This document shows, in pieces, positions 43,084 to 51,467 of a stretch of 64,000 nt of DNA. Made by a program: the position numbers and the translations under genes. This stretch comes from Candidatus Eremiobacterota bacterium (GTDB lineage: Bacteria; Vulcanimicrobiota; CADAWZ01; Ess09-12), in NCBI GenBank assembly GCA_031082125.1, contig JAVHLM010000013.1, positions 1 through 64,000 of the forward strand, in the 5' to 3' direction. Every line of letters starts with the position of its first letter. The stretch's first letter is position 1. The notes under the pieces are model-generated. The model saw only the letters and a program-made list of their open reading frames with translations. It searched no databases and was not told the origin of the DNA.

Positions 43084-44358
43084 ATGAACACCGCACTCAG
43101 GGCGAAAGTGCCTCTTTTGATGGCAGCCCTTCTTCTCCTTGGCATGGTGAGGGTTCAAGGGGCATACGGAGCGTCTCCCGGCGATCCCTCACTTCCGCTT
43201 GTGGAGAGAATTGACCGATCCCTGGGGAAGGCCACCCGTTTTATCGTCTCCAGGCAGAGCGAGGACGGGGCGTGGCGATCTGATACCTATGGCTGCTTCA
43301 AGGGAGGGCCTGAGCTCACTCCTTACGTGCTCTCGAGCCTTTTCTTTCTTCCCCAGGGAGGCAGGGAGGCAGGGACTGCCTATCAGAAAGGCGTGGCTTA
43401 CCTGATGAACATGGTAAAAAGCGACGGTACGATCGAAACAGGCCCCGGCGGTCTGATGTTCCCGGTCCATACGTCAGCAATGGCAAGCCGTGTTGTGGTG
43501 CTGGCAGGCAGGGATAAGGCCCATCTCATGGGGCAGGCTGCATGGCTTGCCTATCTCAGGGCACGCAGGCTCTCGGGGGACCTGGGATGGACGCCCAAGG
43601 ACAGTGAATTCGGGGGCTGGGGCTTTTCCCTGGTGCTCCCGAAAAAGCCCGCACCGGGAGGGTCCCGCCCTCCCTTCGTGGAGTCCAACCTCTCGGCCAC
43701 CCTGTTCGGCCTTGCCGCCCTGCGCTCTGCCAGGGTGCCGGAGAGCGATCCCATCTACGGCGAAATTCTGACCTTTGTGAAGCGCTGCCAGAATTTTTCT
43801 GACCCCGGGGAGGAGAGCGATGAAGCCTTTGATGATGGCGGGTTTTTCTTTATCCCTGCCGATGAGGGGCAAAACAAGGCCGGCGTGGCGGGCCTTGACT
43901 GTCACGGAAGGAAGCGCTTCAATTCATACGGCTCCATGACGGCCGACGGACTCAGGGCTCTCATAAGGTGCGGCCTCTCAAAAGATGCGCCCCGCGTGGT
44001 GGCGGCAAGGAAATGGCTCGAATGGAATTTCTCCGCATCGAGAAACCCCGGCCGTTTCACCGCGGAGCGCGAGGAGCTCCGCAATTCCTATTATTACTAT
44101 TACCTCTGGGCAGCGGCCCATGCCTTCCAGGCCCTGGAAGTAAAGGAGATTGCCACGAAATACGGCAGGGTGCGCTGGCCTGAAGCGCTAGCAGAGGAGA
44201 TCATGAACCGGCAGAGAGCCGACGGGTCATGGATCAGCCGCTTTACCGATGCCAAGGAGGATGATCCCCTCGTGGCGGCACCCTGGGCCGCGTCGGCACT
44301 TGCCATCTGCCGGTCAATGATGACCGGCGCTCAGGGGACCTTGTTTCCACGGCAATAA
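43084..44358 (+). CDS. Exported terpenoid-cyclase-like toroid protein
   Basis: The protein has 424 residues and lies 11 bp after a related gene. Signal peptide about 1-30. The repeats are SEDGAWRSDTYG, EFGGWGFSL, GLAALRSARVPESD and RADGSWISRF. A helix tail includes a run of tyrosines (NSYYYYYLW). As with the neighbour, no DxDD motif exists. The two appear to be a duplicated pair of exported toroids, possibly binding lipids or polyprenyl chains. GGAAGAG precedes the ATG at 43084. An upstream frame to 42895 is a shadow of the first toroid gene. Confidence 0.72.
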   Translation: MNTALRAKVPLLMAALLLLGMVRVQGAYGASPGDPSLPLVERIDRSLGKATRFIVSRQSEDGAWRSDTYGCFKGGPELTPYVLSSLFFLPQGGREAGTAYQKGVAYLMNMVKSDGTIETGPGGLMFPVHTSAMASRVVVLAGRDKAHLMGQAAWLAYLRARRLSGDLGWTPKDSEFGGWGFSLVLPKKPAPGGSRPPFVESNLSATLFGLAALRSARVPESDPIYGEILTFVKRCQNFSDPGEESDEAFDDGGFFFIPADEGQNKAGVAGLDCHGRKRFNSYGSMTADGLRALIRCGLSKDAPRVVAARKWLEWNFSASRNPGRFTAEREELRNSYYYYYLWAAAHAFQALEVKEIATKYGRVRWPEALAEEIMNRQRADGSWISRFTDAKEDDPLVAAPWAASALAICRSMMTGAQGTLFPRQ

Positions 44359-44406
44359 AAAATCCCCCCCTTCCCGCTCATGCAGGAAAGGAGGGGATTT
44401 TCTCTC
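44357..44406. terminator. Bidirectional terminator
   Basis: AAAATCCCC (44359-44367) pairs with GGGGATTTT (44393-44401), extended inside by CCTTCC with GGAAAGG (one bulge). It ends the toroid gene and, read the other way, the TPR gene at 44411. T-rich flanks occur on both strands. Confidence 0.8.
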
Positions 44407-44410
44407 TCTT

Positions 44411-45439
44411 TTACTTGCCTCTCATCTGCTCGAGATCTTCCTTGATAAGCCCCTGGATCAGGAAGAACGGTCCTTTGTCTCCCTGGGCTTTGGCGAGGTA
44501 TTCCTCGGCCTCGGTATCATTGTTCTTGAGGAAGTAATACTGGGCGATGAAGAAATATGCCTGGTCCTCGCGGATGGACTTGTCACGCTTGGTCTTTGCG
44601 GTTTCCATTGCCATATCCTTGAAATCCTTGGGGGTAATCTCGCCAAGGATAAGTCCGAGTGCCTGGGCGGGCCACCCCTTTTCCTTCACCTTGTCATAGT
44701 AAGCTTTCATGTCGGAAGTGACATCTTTTCCTGAACGGGCCTGCCCGATATAATTGATTACGTTGTAAATCACGATGTCAGGCCTCATCTCGACGGCCCA
44801 GGCGAAGTCCTTGAGCGCGGAGTCATAGCTCTTTTTCTTGAGGTAGGTGATGCCCCTGAGCAGGTAGGCTTCAGCGGCCTTGGGCGCGTAAGATATCGTG
44901 TTGCTCGCCGCCTTGATTGCGCCGTTGCTGTCGCCGAGCCTGTAGCAGGCAATGGCCCTCATGATCAGGACTGTCGAGTTCTCGGGCTGCTTGGCCAGGA
45001 CTCTGTCGTAATCCTGAATGGCTTTTTTAGAGTGCCCGAGGTAGAAATACGCCTGTCCCCTGTAGAAGAGCGCCGTGGCGTTATCGGGGTTCATCTCTAT
45101 GGCCTTGTTGAGGTCGCTGAGGGCCTGGCCGTAATTTTCCAGCAGAAAATGGGTAAAGCCTCTGAAAGTATAAGCCTTGACATAGGCCTTGTTCATATCT
45201 ATTGCCGCGTTAAAGCATTTAAGGGCTTCGCCGAACTGCTTCTTCTTGAAGAAGTCGTACCCTCTGTCATAATAGGCTCTTGCGTCTGACCTGGGCGCAG
45301 TTTTGATCTCCTTTTTCTTCACTGCCGGCTTGTCGGCCGCCGCTTGATCGTCCTTCTCGATGGCCTTTTCAGCAAAAGCCGCTGAGGTAAGGGACAGAAT
45401 GAAGGCAAATATCACAAGAATCCCGATGATCTTTTTCAT
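44411..45439 (-). CDS. Exported TPR protein
   Basis: The protein has 342 residues. A signal peptide (1-23, ending AAFA) and a charged linker are followed by about seven TPR units (about 55-280), for example AYTFRGFTHFLLENYGQALS and ALFYRGQAYFYLGHSKKAIQ. It is a periplasmic scaffold with no enzymatic motif. It converges with the toroid genes over the terminator. The leader of about 200 bp upstream shows no strong promoter. Confidence 0.85.
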   Translation of the reverse strand: MKKIIGILVIFAFILSLTSAAFAEKAIEKDDQAAADKPAVKKKEIKTAPRSDARAYYDRGYDFFKKKQFGEALKCFNAAIDMNKAYVKAYTFRGFTHFLLENYGQALSDLNKAIEMNPDNATALFYRGQAYFYLGHSKKAIQDYDRVLAKQPENSTVLIMRAIACYRLGDSNGAIKAASNTISYAPKAAEAYLLRGITYLKKKSYDSALKDFAWAVEMRPDIVIYNVINYIGQARSGKDVTSDMKAYYDKVKEKGWPAQALGLILGEITPKDFKDMAMETAKTKRDKSIREDQAYFFIAQYYFLKNNDTEAEEYLAKAQGDKGPFFLIQGLIKEDLEQMRGK

Positions 45440-45645
45440 AATTTCCTCCTTTTACGTCACTTTTATTTAATAATGGGGTGAATAGCTGTCCTGGCGCCTC
45501 CTTTCCTGATATGATGCATGATTCAAAAGCTCATTTCCATGGGGTTTTTCCGTGCTCCGGGCACACTCAGCTCGTTTCTCTTTATCCTGTCATAATATAT
45601 TACGCCATTTTTTCCAACATGCCTGCGCGTCATGAAAAAAATGGT

Positions 45646-46143
45646 TCATACGGTGATGCCATTGATTTCATCTGATTTTTTTTCGCCACTCTCCTCCAGA
45701 GCTCTTGCCGCATCTTGCGCGAGCTTGTCGCACCTCTCATTGTATCGGTGGCCTGAATGGCCCCGCACATGAGTGAAGAGGACTTCATGGCTTCCTGTGA
45801 GGCAGAGAAGCTCTTCCCAGAGGTCCTGGTTCTTGACCGGTGATTTGTCCGCCTTGTGCCAGCCCCTGGCCTGCCATTGCGAGAGCCAGCTTTTCTGGAA
45901 GGCATCGACAATATAGCGGGAGTCAGAGACTATCTCGACAGTGCAGGGCTCCTTTAACGCCTTGAAGGCCTCGATGATGGCCTTCAGCTCCATCCTGTTG
46001 TTGGTGGTCTGTCTTTCGCCTCCCGAGAGTACCTTCTCAACGGCACCGTAGGTGAGGATGGCAGACCAGCCCCCCGGCCCCGGGTTGCCCAGACAGGCGC
46101 CGTCAGTGTAAATGATGACTTTTTTGCGCTGATTTCCTACCAT
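45646..46143 (-). CDS. rnhA: Ribonuclease HI
   Basis: The protein has 165 residues. It cleaves RNA in RNA-DNA hybrids. The four acidic catalytic residues are visible in IYTDGACLGNPG, RMELKAI, VSDSRYI and NERCDKLA, and GHSGHRYN gives the His loop. The size is normal for HI. It is transcribed away from the DcrB/PsbP-like gene. Confidence 0.96.
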   Translation of the reverse strand: MVGNQRKKVIIYTDGACLGNPGPGGWSAILTYGAVEKVLSGGERQTTNNRMELKAIIEAFKALKEPCTVEIVSDSRYIVDAFQKSWLSQWQARGWHKADKSPVKNQDLWEELLCLTGSHEVLFTHVRGHSGHRYNERCDKLAQDAARALEESGEKKSDEINGITV

Positions 46144-46219
46144 GACACCCCTCTTGTGATTAATGAGGGATTTGCCATTTTTCCAGGCGATCCCTCCTGG
46201 AAAAGGTGAATTGCCTCTC

Positions 46220-46225
46220 TATAAT
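46220..46225 (+). promoter_or_regulatory. -10 element of the DcrB-like/kinase operon
   Basis: TATAAT (46220-46225). A -35 of CTGGAA (46197-46202) with 17-bp spacing is weak. The ATG lies 43 bp downstream. Confidence 0.45.
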
Positions 46226-46268
46226 GAATATAAATAATTTCTCCTGAAATAAAGCGGCGAGGTGAGCA

Positions 46269-46871
46269 GTGAAATATCAGAGAGTGCTTTTTCTCATACC
46301 TGTCCTTCTGCTGGCACTGTACCTTTTATTTCCGGCACAGGGACTTTCGCAGGTCAAGCCAGCGAAAACACCACCGCCCGGGAATGAGGTAAAGCAGTAT
46401 GACTTCGAGAAGTCGGGATTCTCTGTCACCGTGCCGGTGAAAAGCTGGAAAATCGAAAAAGACACCGATGACTCAAGTTCTCTTGAGCTCACCCTTACAG
46501 GAAAAGGTATCGTGGTTCAGATCCTCTCTTTCCAGAAGACTATGGCAACTGTCCCGGAGCTGATAAAGGAGCTGAACAGGACTTTTAAGAAAAATTTCTC
46601 TGGCGACGGTGCCCAGGATTATGCCATGCAGTCCCAGAAAGACTGGCGCGCCGGAGCCCTTGCCGGCAAAAGAGTCATAGCGAGATTTCTGCAGGGGAAG
46701 GAAGTGTTTTTCAACGACCAGATTTATGCCGAGGGGGACGACAGGGTCGTGGTCTTTACGCTTATTGCAAAGAAACCCCTCTATGATGCAGCTAAAAAGG
46801 ATTTCGAGAAGATGGCGGGATCACTCATTATGAAAGAGCCGGCAATGCCCGGCTCTCTGCCTGGAGAGTAA
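46269..46871 (+). CDS. Exported DcrB/PsbP-like protein
   Basis: The protein has 200 residues with a signal peptide (1-28, ending GLSQ). The exported domain starts with YDFEKSGFSVTVPVKSWKIE and ends with an amphipathic segment (KKDFEKMAGSLI), a pattern seen in DcrB/PsbP-like proteins. Such domains bind lipids or act in envelope maintenance. It is read together with the Ser/Thr kinase gene, which starts 2 bp after its stop, so it may be a sensor or target partner. Confidence 0.65.
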   Translation: MKYQRVLFLIPVLLLALYLLFPAQGLSQVKPAKTPPPGNEVKQYDFEKSGFSVTVPVKSWKIEKDTDDSSSLELTLTGKGIVVQILSFQKTMATVPELIKELNRTFKKNFSGDGAQDYAMQSQKDWRAGALAGKRVIARFLQGKEVFFNDQIYAEGDDRVVVFTLIAKKPLYDAAKKDFEKMAGSLIMKEPAMPGSLPGE

Positions 46872-46873
46872 GC

Positions 46874-48115
46874 ATGTCAGGTCTGTGGGAAAAGGGGACG
46901 GTCATCAAAGACCGCTACCGTATTGAAAAGTTTGTCGGCAAAGGCGGGCAGAAGACGGTGTATCTCGCCACCGATATTTCGGGCCAGCTCGGTGACAGGA
47001 AGCTCGCCCTCAAGGAGATGATCGGGAACCCGTCAGACAGCCATAACATTGCCAACATGCATCTCTTTGAGCAGGAAGCCATACTCCTCAAGAACCTCAA
47101 GCACGCCGCAATCCCCCGGGTCTATGATTATTTTATTGACCAGGGAAAGTATTACATCGTGCAGGAGTTTATCGAGGGAGAATCTCTCTCCAACCTGCTT
47201 CACAAGCACAGCTTTTCCCAGGATGAGGCATTGAGGCTTGTAATCCAGATGGCTGACTGCCTTCAGTATCTCCACAGGCACAGACCGCCCATAATATACA
47301 GGGACCTGAAGCCGCAGAACGTCAAGGTGAACAACAACCAGGTACATTTCATCGACTTTTCGGGAGCTCTTCTCCCCGGAATCGGCGAGGAAGCTGAGAA
47401 AGCCGTGGTTTTTTCCAGGGGATACACTCCACCAGATGTGAGGAAAAGAAAGAAAATAGATTACACCTTTGACACTTATTCCCTGGGAGTGGTGCTTTTT
47501 GAGATGCTCACCCGCTATGACGTGAAATCAAGCTCTGGCAAGCTTCCCGACATCCAGAAGATAAGGGGTGGAATCTCGCCTGAGATCAGGGAGATAGTCA
47601 ACAAGGCCGTCTATCCCTCCCATTACTGGCAGTACCAGACCATGTGGGAGATGAAGATGGAACTCATCAATGCGAGGAACTCTCTTAAAAAGCTCGCCGA
47701 GCTTGAGGAAAAAAAGGAGAAAAATTCTTTTGCCGGCGTTCTTATTTTTTTTCACCAGTTTCACATAAGCCTTGTGCAGCCTATGCTTGCCTTTTTTATT
47801 TTTTTCCTGCTGGGGGTCGCCATCGGCCTCCCGCCCCTTCTTTCCTTTTTCAGGCCCGGCGTGTCTTTCGGGATTCTGGATAACAGCAATTTCCTTTACG
47901 GTTTAGCCCTCTATATCCTTGTGGTCCAGATTATCTGGGGCCGCTGGTTTGGCGGCAACCAGACCCTTTCACGCTTTTACCGGCGGCTCCATGGAAAGAT
48001 TCACTGGCTCAGGAAGATCCGTTTCATCACCCTGCTGCAGATAATAAATGTGGCAATTCTGATGGGGTTGATAGGCTTTTTCCTGGTAAGAGGCATCTGG
48101 ACTGATATCACGTGA
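46874..48115 (+). CDS. Membrane Ser/Thr protein kinase
   Basis: The protein has 413 residues. The kinase domain (about 14-265) has a Gly-rich loop VGKGGQKTVY, the Lys K47 in LALKEM, the catalytic Asp D144 in YRDLKPQN (usual HRD is YRD), and D161 in IDFSGAL (DFG to DFS). Three hydrophobic helices (about 292-315, 335-358, 375-400) follow. There is no PASTA or other sensor domain, so signalling may come through the membrane part or the coupled DcrB-like protein. All catalytic acids are present, so activity is likely. Confidence 0.87.
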   Translation: MSGLWEKGTVIKDRYRIEKFVGKGGQKTVYLATDISGQLGDRKLALKEMIGNPSDSHNIANMHLFEQEAILLKNLKHAAIPRVYDYFIDQGKYYIVQEFIEGESLSNLLHKHSFSQDEALRLVIQMADCLQYLHRHRPPIIYRDLKPQNVKVNNNQVHFIDFSGALLPGIGEEAEKAVVFSRGYTPPDVRKRKKIDYTFDTYSLGVVLFEMLTRYDVKSSSGKLPDIQKIRGGISPEIREIVNKAVYPSHYWQYQTMWEMKMELINARNSLKKLAELEEKKEKNSFAGVLIFFHQFHISLVQPMLAFFIFFLLGVAIGLPPLLSFFRPGVSFGILDNSNFLYGLALYILVVQIIWGRWFGGNQTLSRFYRRLHGKIHWLRKIRFITLLQIINVAILMGLIGFFLVRGIWTDIT

Positions 48116-48148
48116 TCTCCCATTGAAGTTTTTTGAAGTTTATGGTAT

Positions 48149-48177
48149 TATGCTCAAGAGCATACCTCACGCCATCA
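48149..48177 (+). repeat. Dispersed intergenic repeat, copy c
   Basis: TATGCTCAAGAGCATA (48149-48164), an almost perfect palindrome, followed by CGCCATCAT (48169-48177). It lies 105-133 bp upstream of gspC. A further TATAAT at 48202-48207 may be the gspC -10. Confidence 0.6.
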
Positions 48178-48281
48178 TGGAATTAACGACGGGTGTCAGC
48201 ATATAATGCGCTTCGGTATATCGGTGCTGACTGCGAGGGAACATGCCCGCCGGGGCATGGACGGAACCCGGCAGGAACGCT

Positions 48282-49136
48282 ATGGAAGAGAAACTTGAGA
48301 AAATAAAGATATACGCGGAATGGGGGGCAGGACTTCTCCTTGTGGCTCTCTCTGCCTATTTTTCCGCCACTCTTTTCCTTGCGTTTCTCGAGGGCTCCTA
48401 TTACACTGACCCCCGCCTGGTGGTAGTGAAGCGGGCTCTTCCTGAAAAGGAAAAGAAAAAGAGCCTTGATGAATATCTGGCCCTTGCAAAACCGCTGTTC
48501 CCCGAGCCCAAGGTGACCACGAAACCTGGGGGTGCCTCGCCGCAGGAGGCAGCCCTCGGCCCGCTGAAGCTTGTCGCCACTATTATCGGTGAAGGTACCT
48601 CTATTGCCGTGATAAATGCAGGCGGCAGTGATCGCGTCCTTGAGAAGGGCAGGGTGCTCGGAAATTTTACCGTGAAGGAGATTTTCAAGAACAAGGTCAT
48701 TCTTGCCTCGTCAGGAGCTGATACGGTGATCAGGATGAGGTATGGAGAGCCCGATGAGCCTCTCCCGCAGGCAAGCCCCTCCGAGAGCCAGCAGCCGGTG
48801 GAGGTGACGCCCGGGGTGATAAAGAGGGAAATGGGCCGGAGAGAATTTGAGTCCCTGATTGATCCGCCCGACAGGGTGGCGAGGGAGATAGGTTTTGCAC
48901 CCGTAAGCAGGGAGGGCAAGCCTTACGGCATCCAGCTCACTTTCGTCAAGCCTGAAAGCTTTCTTCAGAAGATGGGATTTCTCCCCGGAGATATCCTCTC
49001 AACCATCAACAACAAGCCCCTCTATACTCCTGAAGATGGCATGCAGGCATACCAGATGATGAAAAACGAGGATACTGTCGATTTCAAGATTGACAGGGGG
49101 GGAAGATTTTATCAGCTCCAGATTGTATTCAAATAG
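48282..49136 (+). CDS. gspC: Type II secretion GspC-like protein
   Basis: The protein has 284 residues: a short cytoplasmic end, one transmembrane helix (about 13-35), a periplasmic HR-like domain (about 95-165, LKLVATIIGEGTSIAVINA), and a C-terminal PDZ-like domain (about 205-284, LPGDILSTINNKPLYTPEDG). GspC links inner-membrane parts to the secretin. Start ATG 48282 follows AGGAAC; a longer frame from 48243 has no site. gspG is next. The rest of the secretion operon is not here. Confidence 0.82.
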   Translation: MEEKLEKIKIYAEWGAGLLLVALSAYFSATLFLAFLEGSYYTDPRLVVVKRALPEKEKKKSLDEYLALAKPLFPEPKVTTKPGGASPQEAALGPLKLVATIIGEGTSIAVINAGGSDRVLEKGRVLGNFTVKEIFKNKVILASSGADTVIRMRYGEPDEPLPQASPSESQQPVEVTPGVIKREMGRREFESLIDPPDRVAREIGFAPVSREGKPYGIQLTFVKPESFLQKMGFLPGDILSTINNKPLYTPEDGMQAYQMMKNEDTVDFKIDRGGRFYQLQIVFK

Positions 49137-49163
49137 CTATCAGCGCGAAGGGAGATTTCTTGT

Positions 49164-49631
49164 ATGAGAAGACGGAATATGAGAGGCTTTACCTTTCTGG
49201 AGATCATGGTGGTCGTCGCAATTCTGGCCATACTTGCAGGGCTCATCATTCCCCGCTTTGTGGGAAGGGCCGAGGAGGCGCGCAGAACAAAGGCCATAGT
49301 CCAGATGAGGGAGATCATGAAGGCCCTGGAGCTCTATAAGCTTGACAATGGCAATTATCCCACCACCGAACAGGGCCTTATTGCGCTTGTGGAACAGCCC
49401 ACAAGCGAGCCGCTGCCAAAGAAGTGGAGGCAGTATGTGGATAAAGTGCCTGTCGATCCCTGGAAGAACAACTTTATCTATGTCTGCCCGGGCGCCGATC
49501 ACGGCAGGAAAAACGACCCCAACAGGGAAAAGGTCGAGGGGAAATACGGCTACTATGACCTTATGTGTTATGGTCAGGACGGCGTTGAGGGAGAAGATGA
49601 CATCGTAAGCTGGAACATGCCCGAAGAGTAA
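49164..49631 (+). CDS. gspG: Type II secretion major pseudopilin
   Basis: The protein has 155 residues. The leader RRRNMRGFTFLEIMVVVAIL has the prepilin peptidase site and Glu at +5. The C-terminal part has the GspG pattern: DNGNYPTTEQGLIALVE, KKWRQYVDKVPVDPWKNNF and the calcium-site-like segment DLMCYGQDGVEGEDDI. It is the main subunit of the secretion pseudopilus. It follows gspC by 27 bp. Confidence 0.95.
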   Translation: MRRRNMRGFTFLEIMVVVAILAILAGLIIPRFVGRAEEARRTKAIVQMREIMKALELYKLDNGNYPTTEQGLIALVEQPTSEPLPKKWRQYVDKVPVDPWKNNFIYVCPGADHGRKNDPNREKVEGKYGYYDLMCYGQDGVEGEDDIVSWNMPEE

Positions 49632-49663
49632 ATCAATCCCGCCGATATTTTTGGCAGGTGTTG

Positions 49664-49692
49664 TTGACAGGTCTCCATAAAATTGTTATACT
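49664..49692 (+). promoter_or_regulatory. Near-ideal promoter of the Lys-rich mini-protein
   Basis: TTGACA (49664-49669), 17-bp spacer, TATACT (49687-49692) with TGT before the -10 box (extended). One of the strongest matches in the window. Transcription should begin near 49699, with an AT-rich leader of about 70 nt. Confidence 0.8.
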
Positions 49693-49769
49693 ATCTGAAG
49701 TGTTTACCATGCGTTATATAAACTATATATGGTAATCTATAAAATAGAGAGAAAGGGTGGTGAAACAAA

Positions 49770-49934
49770 GTGGCAACAGCAAAAAAGACGACGACAGTGA
49801 AAAAGGCCTCCACAACGAAAAAAGCCGAAGCTCATCATGAAGTGCCTGAGAAGCATCATGAAGCCAAGCACGTTGAAAAAGAGCATGTTGAAGCTCCTGC
49901 TGAAAAGAAGGAATCGCGCCCCAGAGTATATTAG
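49770..49934 (+). CDS. 54-residue Lys/Ala/His-rich basic protein
   Basis: The GTG start follows AAAGGGTGG by 9-12 bp. The product is built of KK, AKK, EHH and EK repeats (it begins ATAKKTTTVKKASTTKKAE, contains AHHEVPEKHHEAKHVEKEHV and ends SRPRVY), with no hydrophobic core. It resembles histone-H1-like or other low-complexity nucleoid or RNA-binding tails; this is by composition only. A strong promoter lies upstream and a hairpin terminator downstream, so it is a single-gene unit. It could instead be a surface or storage peptide. Confidence 0.65.
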   Translation: MATAKKTTTVKKASTTKKAEAHHEVPEKHHEAKHVEKEHVEAPAEKKESRPRVY

Positions 49935-49972
49935 TACCTGCGGTACACGAAGATATTGGATTTTGAGAAAAG

Positions 49973-49997
49973 AACCTGGCGTTCATACCAGGTTTTC
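49973..49997 (+). terminator. Terminator of the Lys-rich mini-protein gene
   Basis: AACCTGG (49973-49979) and CCAGGTT (49988-49994), an 8-nt loop and a TTTTCTTG tail. Confidence 0.7.
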
Positions 49998-50135
49998 TTG
50001 TTGTTGGCCTCTCTCCCGGCCTGGCATGCCCGGCAAGAGGAGAAAGGGAGCGCTCCATGGAAACATATACTCGCCGCCATGAGGCGGGAGGGCAGAGTGG
50101 CAGGATTTTCTCAGGGAGGTATCTGAGGAATATTC

Positions 50136-51335
50136 ATGGTTACGAAAGCAGGGTGCATAAAGGCTGTCGTGGTGGTTCTCCTTATTGGTGCCGCCGTGGC
50201 CGGCATTTATTATTATACCTTACAGAAAAAGCCAAGACCAGTAGCACCGGAGCCCCCTTCGGCCTATGAAGGCCAGGTGAGGATAGGGGTCACGGATCGA
50301 ACCTCATCGCTTCTTTTCTATGCCCTGGGAAACCTCATGAAAGGCAAAGGCTATGAGGTCATTCTGATACCGGTAAGTGACCCTGACGAGGTGTGGGGCC
50401 GCCTGGCGGCAGGAAGCATCGACGTGACATGTGCGCCCATTGACGCCATCGCTCTTGGTTTCGCAAGGCAGAAACCGGGGGCTGTCATCTTCAAAGTGGC
50501 CACGAGCTGCGGAGCCGATGCCATAGTCGTAAAGCCTGGAATCACCAGGATAGAGGAGCTTTCCGGAAAAAGGGTGGCCCTTGTTCCGGCATCGACGTCT
50601 TCTCTCCTTCTCACCCTTTTCCAGGACAAGGTGGCAAAGACCATCAATGAATGCGACACCGTACATGTCGCAAATGAAAAGGAGGCCCTGGAGATGCTCT
50701 CCTCAGGGAAGGCAGACGGGGCGGTCCTCAGTGACCCCACACTCCAGGAAGCCATAAACAGGAAATTCAAGGTGATCGCGTCAACGGCAAAGACTCCGCT
50801 GGTGGAGGAATACTGCGTGGCTGGCGGGCCTTTCATGAAAGCCTACCCTGAAAGGGTCGATGACCTGGTGCGGGCATGGTTTGAGTTGCTCGAGATCTAC
50901 CAGAAGAGCCCCGGAATGGGAAAGCGCCTCGTGAGCAAAGGGTGCGGCCTTGACCAGGAGAAGCTCTCCCTTTTCCTGTCCCATGTCACTTTCGCCACGC
51001 TTGATGAGAACAAGGAGATGAGCGAAAGCGAGCTTTTCAGGAAACTGGAGAGGTTCCAGAAATTCTGGAGCCTCGAGGGGGCCCCCAATGCCCATCTCCC
51101 CCTCGATCTTAAAAGCTCATTTTCCCTCTCAACGGTGAGGGATCTGAAGGCGGAAGACATTCAGTCGGTATTCATAGAGGATGGGGCAAGCCCCTCTCCT
51201 TCAGCAGCACCGACAGCGCTTCCACCTCCGCTTCCCACCAGGAATCCTTCGCCTGCCGTCACTCCCCCGTTGTCGCCGCCGCCTGCAACGCCTCTGCCGC
51301 CGGTGGAATCTATCGATGTCCCTCTCACGGAATAA
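50136..51335 (+). CDS. Membrane-anchored periplasmic binding-protein-like protein
   Basis: The protein has 399 residues. One N-terminal hydrophobic helix (about 9-27) may be an uncleaved anchor. Residues about 45-330 read as an NMT1/SsuA-type solute-binding fold (GQVRIGVTDRTSSLLFYALG, RIEELSGKRVALVPASTSSL). The C-terminal 60 residues are Pro/Ser-rich (PPLPTRNPSPAVTPPLSPPP). No permease or ATPase genes adjoin it. It may sense rather than transport. GAGG lies 9 bp before the start. Confidence 0.78.
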   Translation: MVTKAGCIKAVVVVLLIGAAVAGIYYYTLQKKPRPVAPEPPSAYEGQVRIGVTDRTSSLLFYALGNLMKGKGYEVILIPVSDPDEVWGRLAAGSIDVTCAPIDAIALGFARQKPGAVIFKVATSCGADAIVVKPGITRIEELSGKRVALVPASTSSLLLTLFQDKVAKTINECDTVHVANEKEALEMLSSGKADGAVLSDPTLQEAINRKFKVIASTAKTPLVEEYCVAGGPFMKAYPERVDDLVRAWFELLEIYQKSPGMGKRLVSKGCGLDQEKLSLFLSHVTFATLDENKEMSESELFRKLERFQKFWSLEGAPNAHLPLDLKSSFSLSTVRDLKAEDIQSVFIEDGASPSPSAAPTALPPPLPTRNPSPAVTPPLSPPPATPLPPVESIDVPLTE

Positions 51336-51425
51336 GCCGGAGTCCGGCCTCCATGCCGGGCCTCGGGAATGAGGGATACCTGTCGTGCTGTTACAAAAAG
51401 GAGATGATGCCGGGGGGATAGAAAT

Positions 51426-51467
51426 ATGTACCACGGTGAAATCGTATACGAAGGCGAGGGTGCTTAA
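51426..51467 (+). CDS. Possible 13-residue leader peptide of pilT
   Basis: ATG 51426 encodes MYHGEIVYEGEGA and stops at TAA 51465-51467, directly before the TTG start of pilT. GGGGGGATAG stands upstream. It may couple translation of pilT or be chance. Confidence 0.3.
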   Translation: MYHGEIVYEGEGA

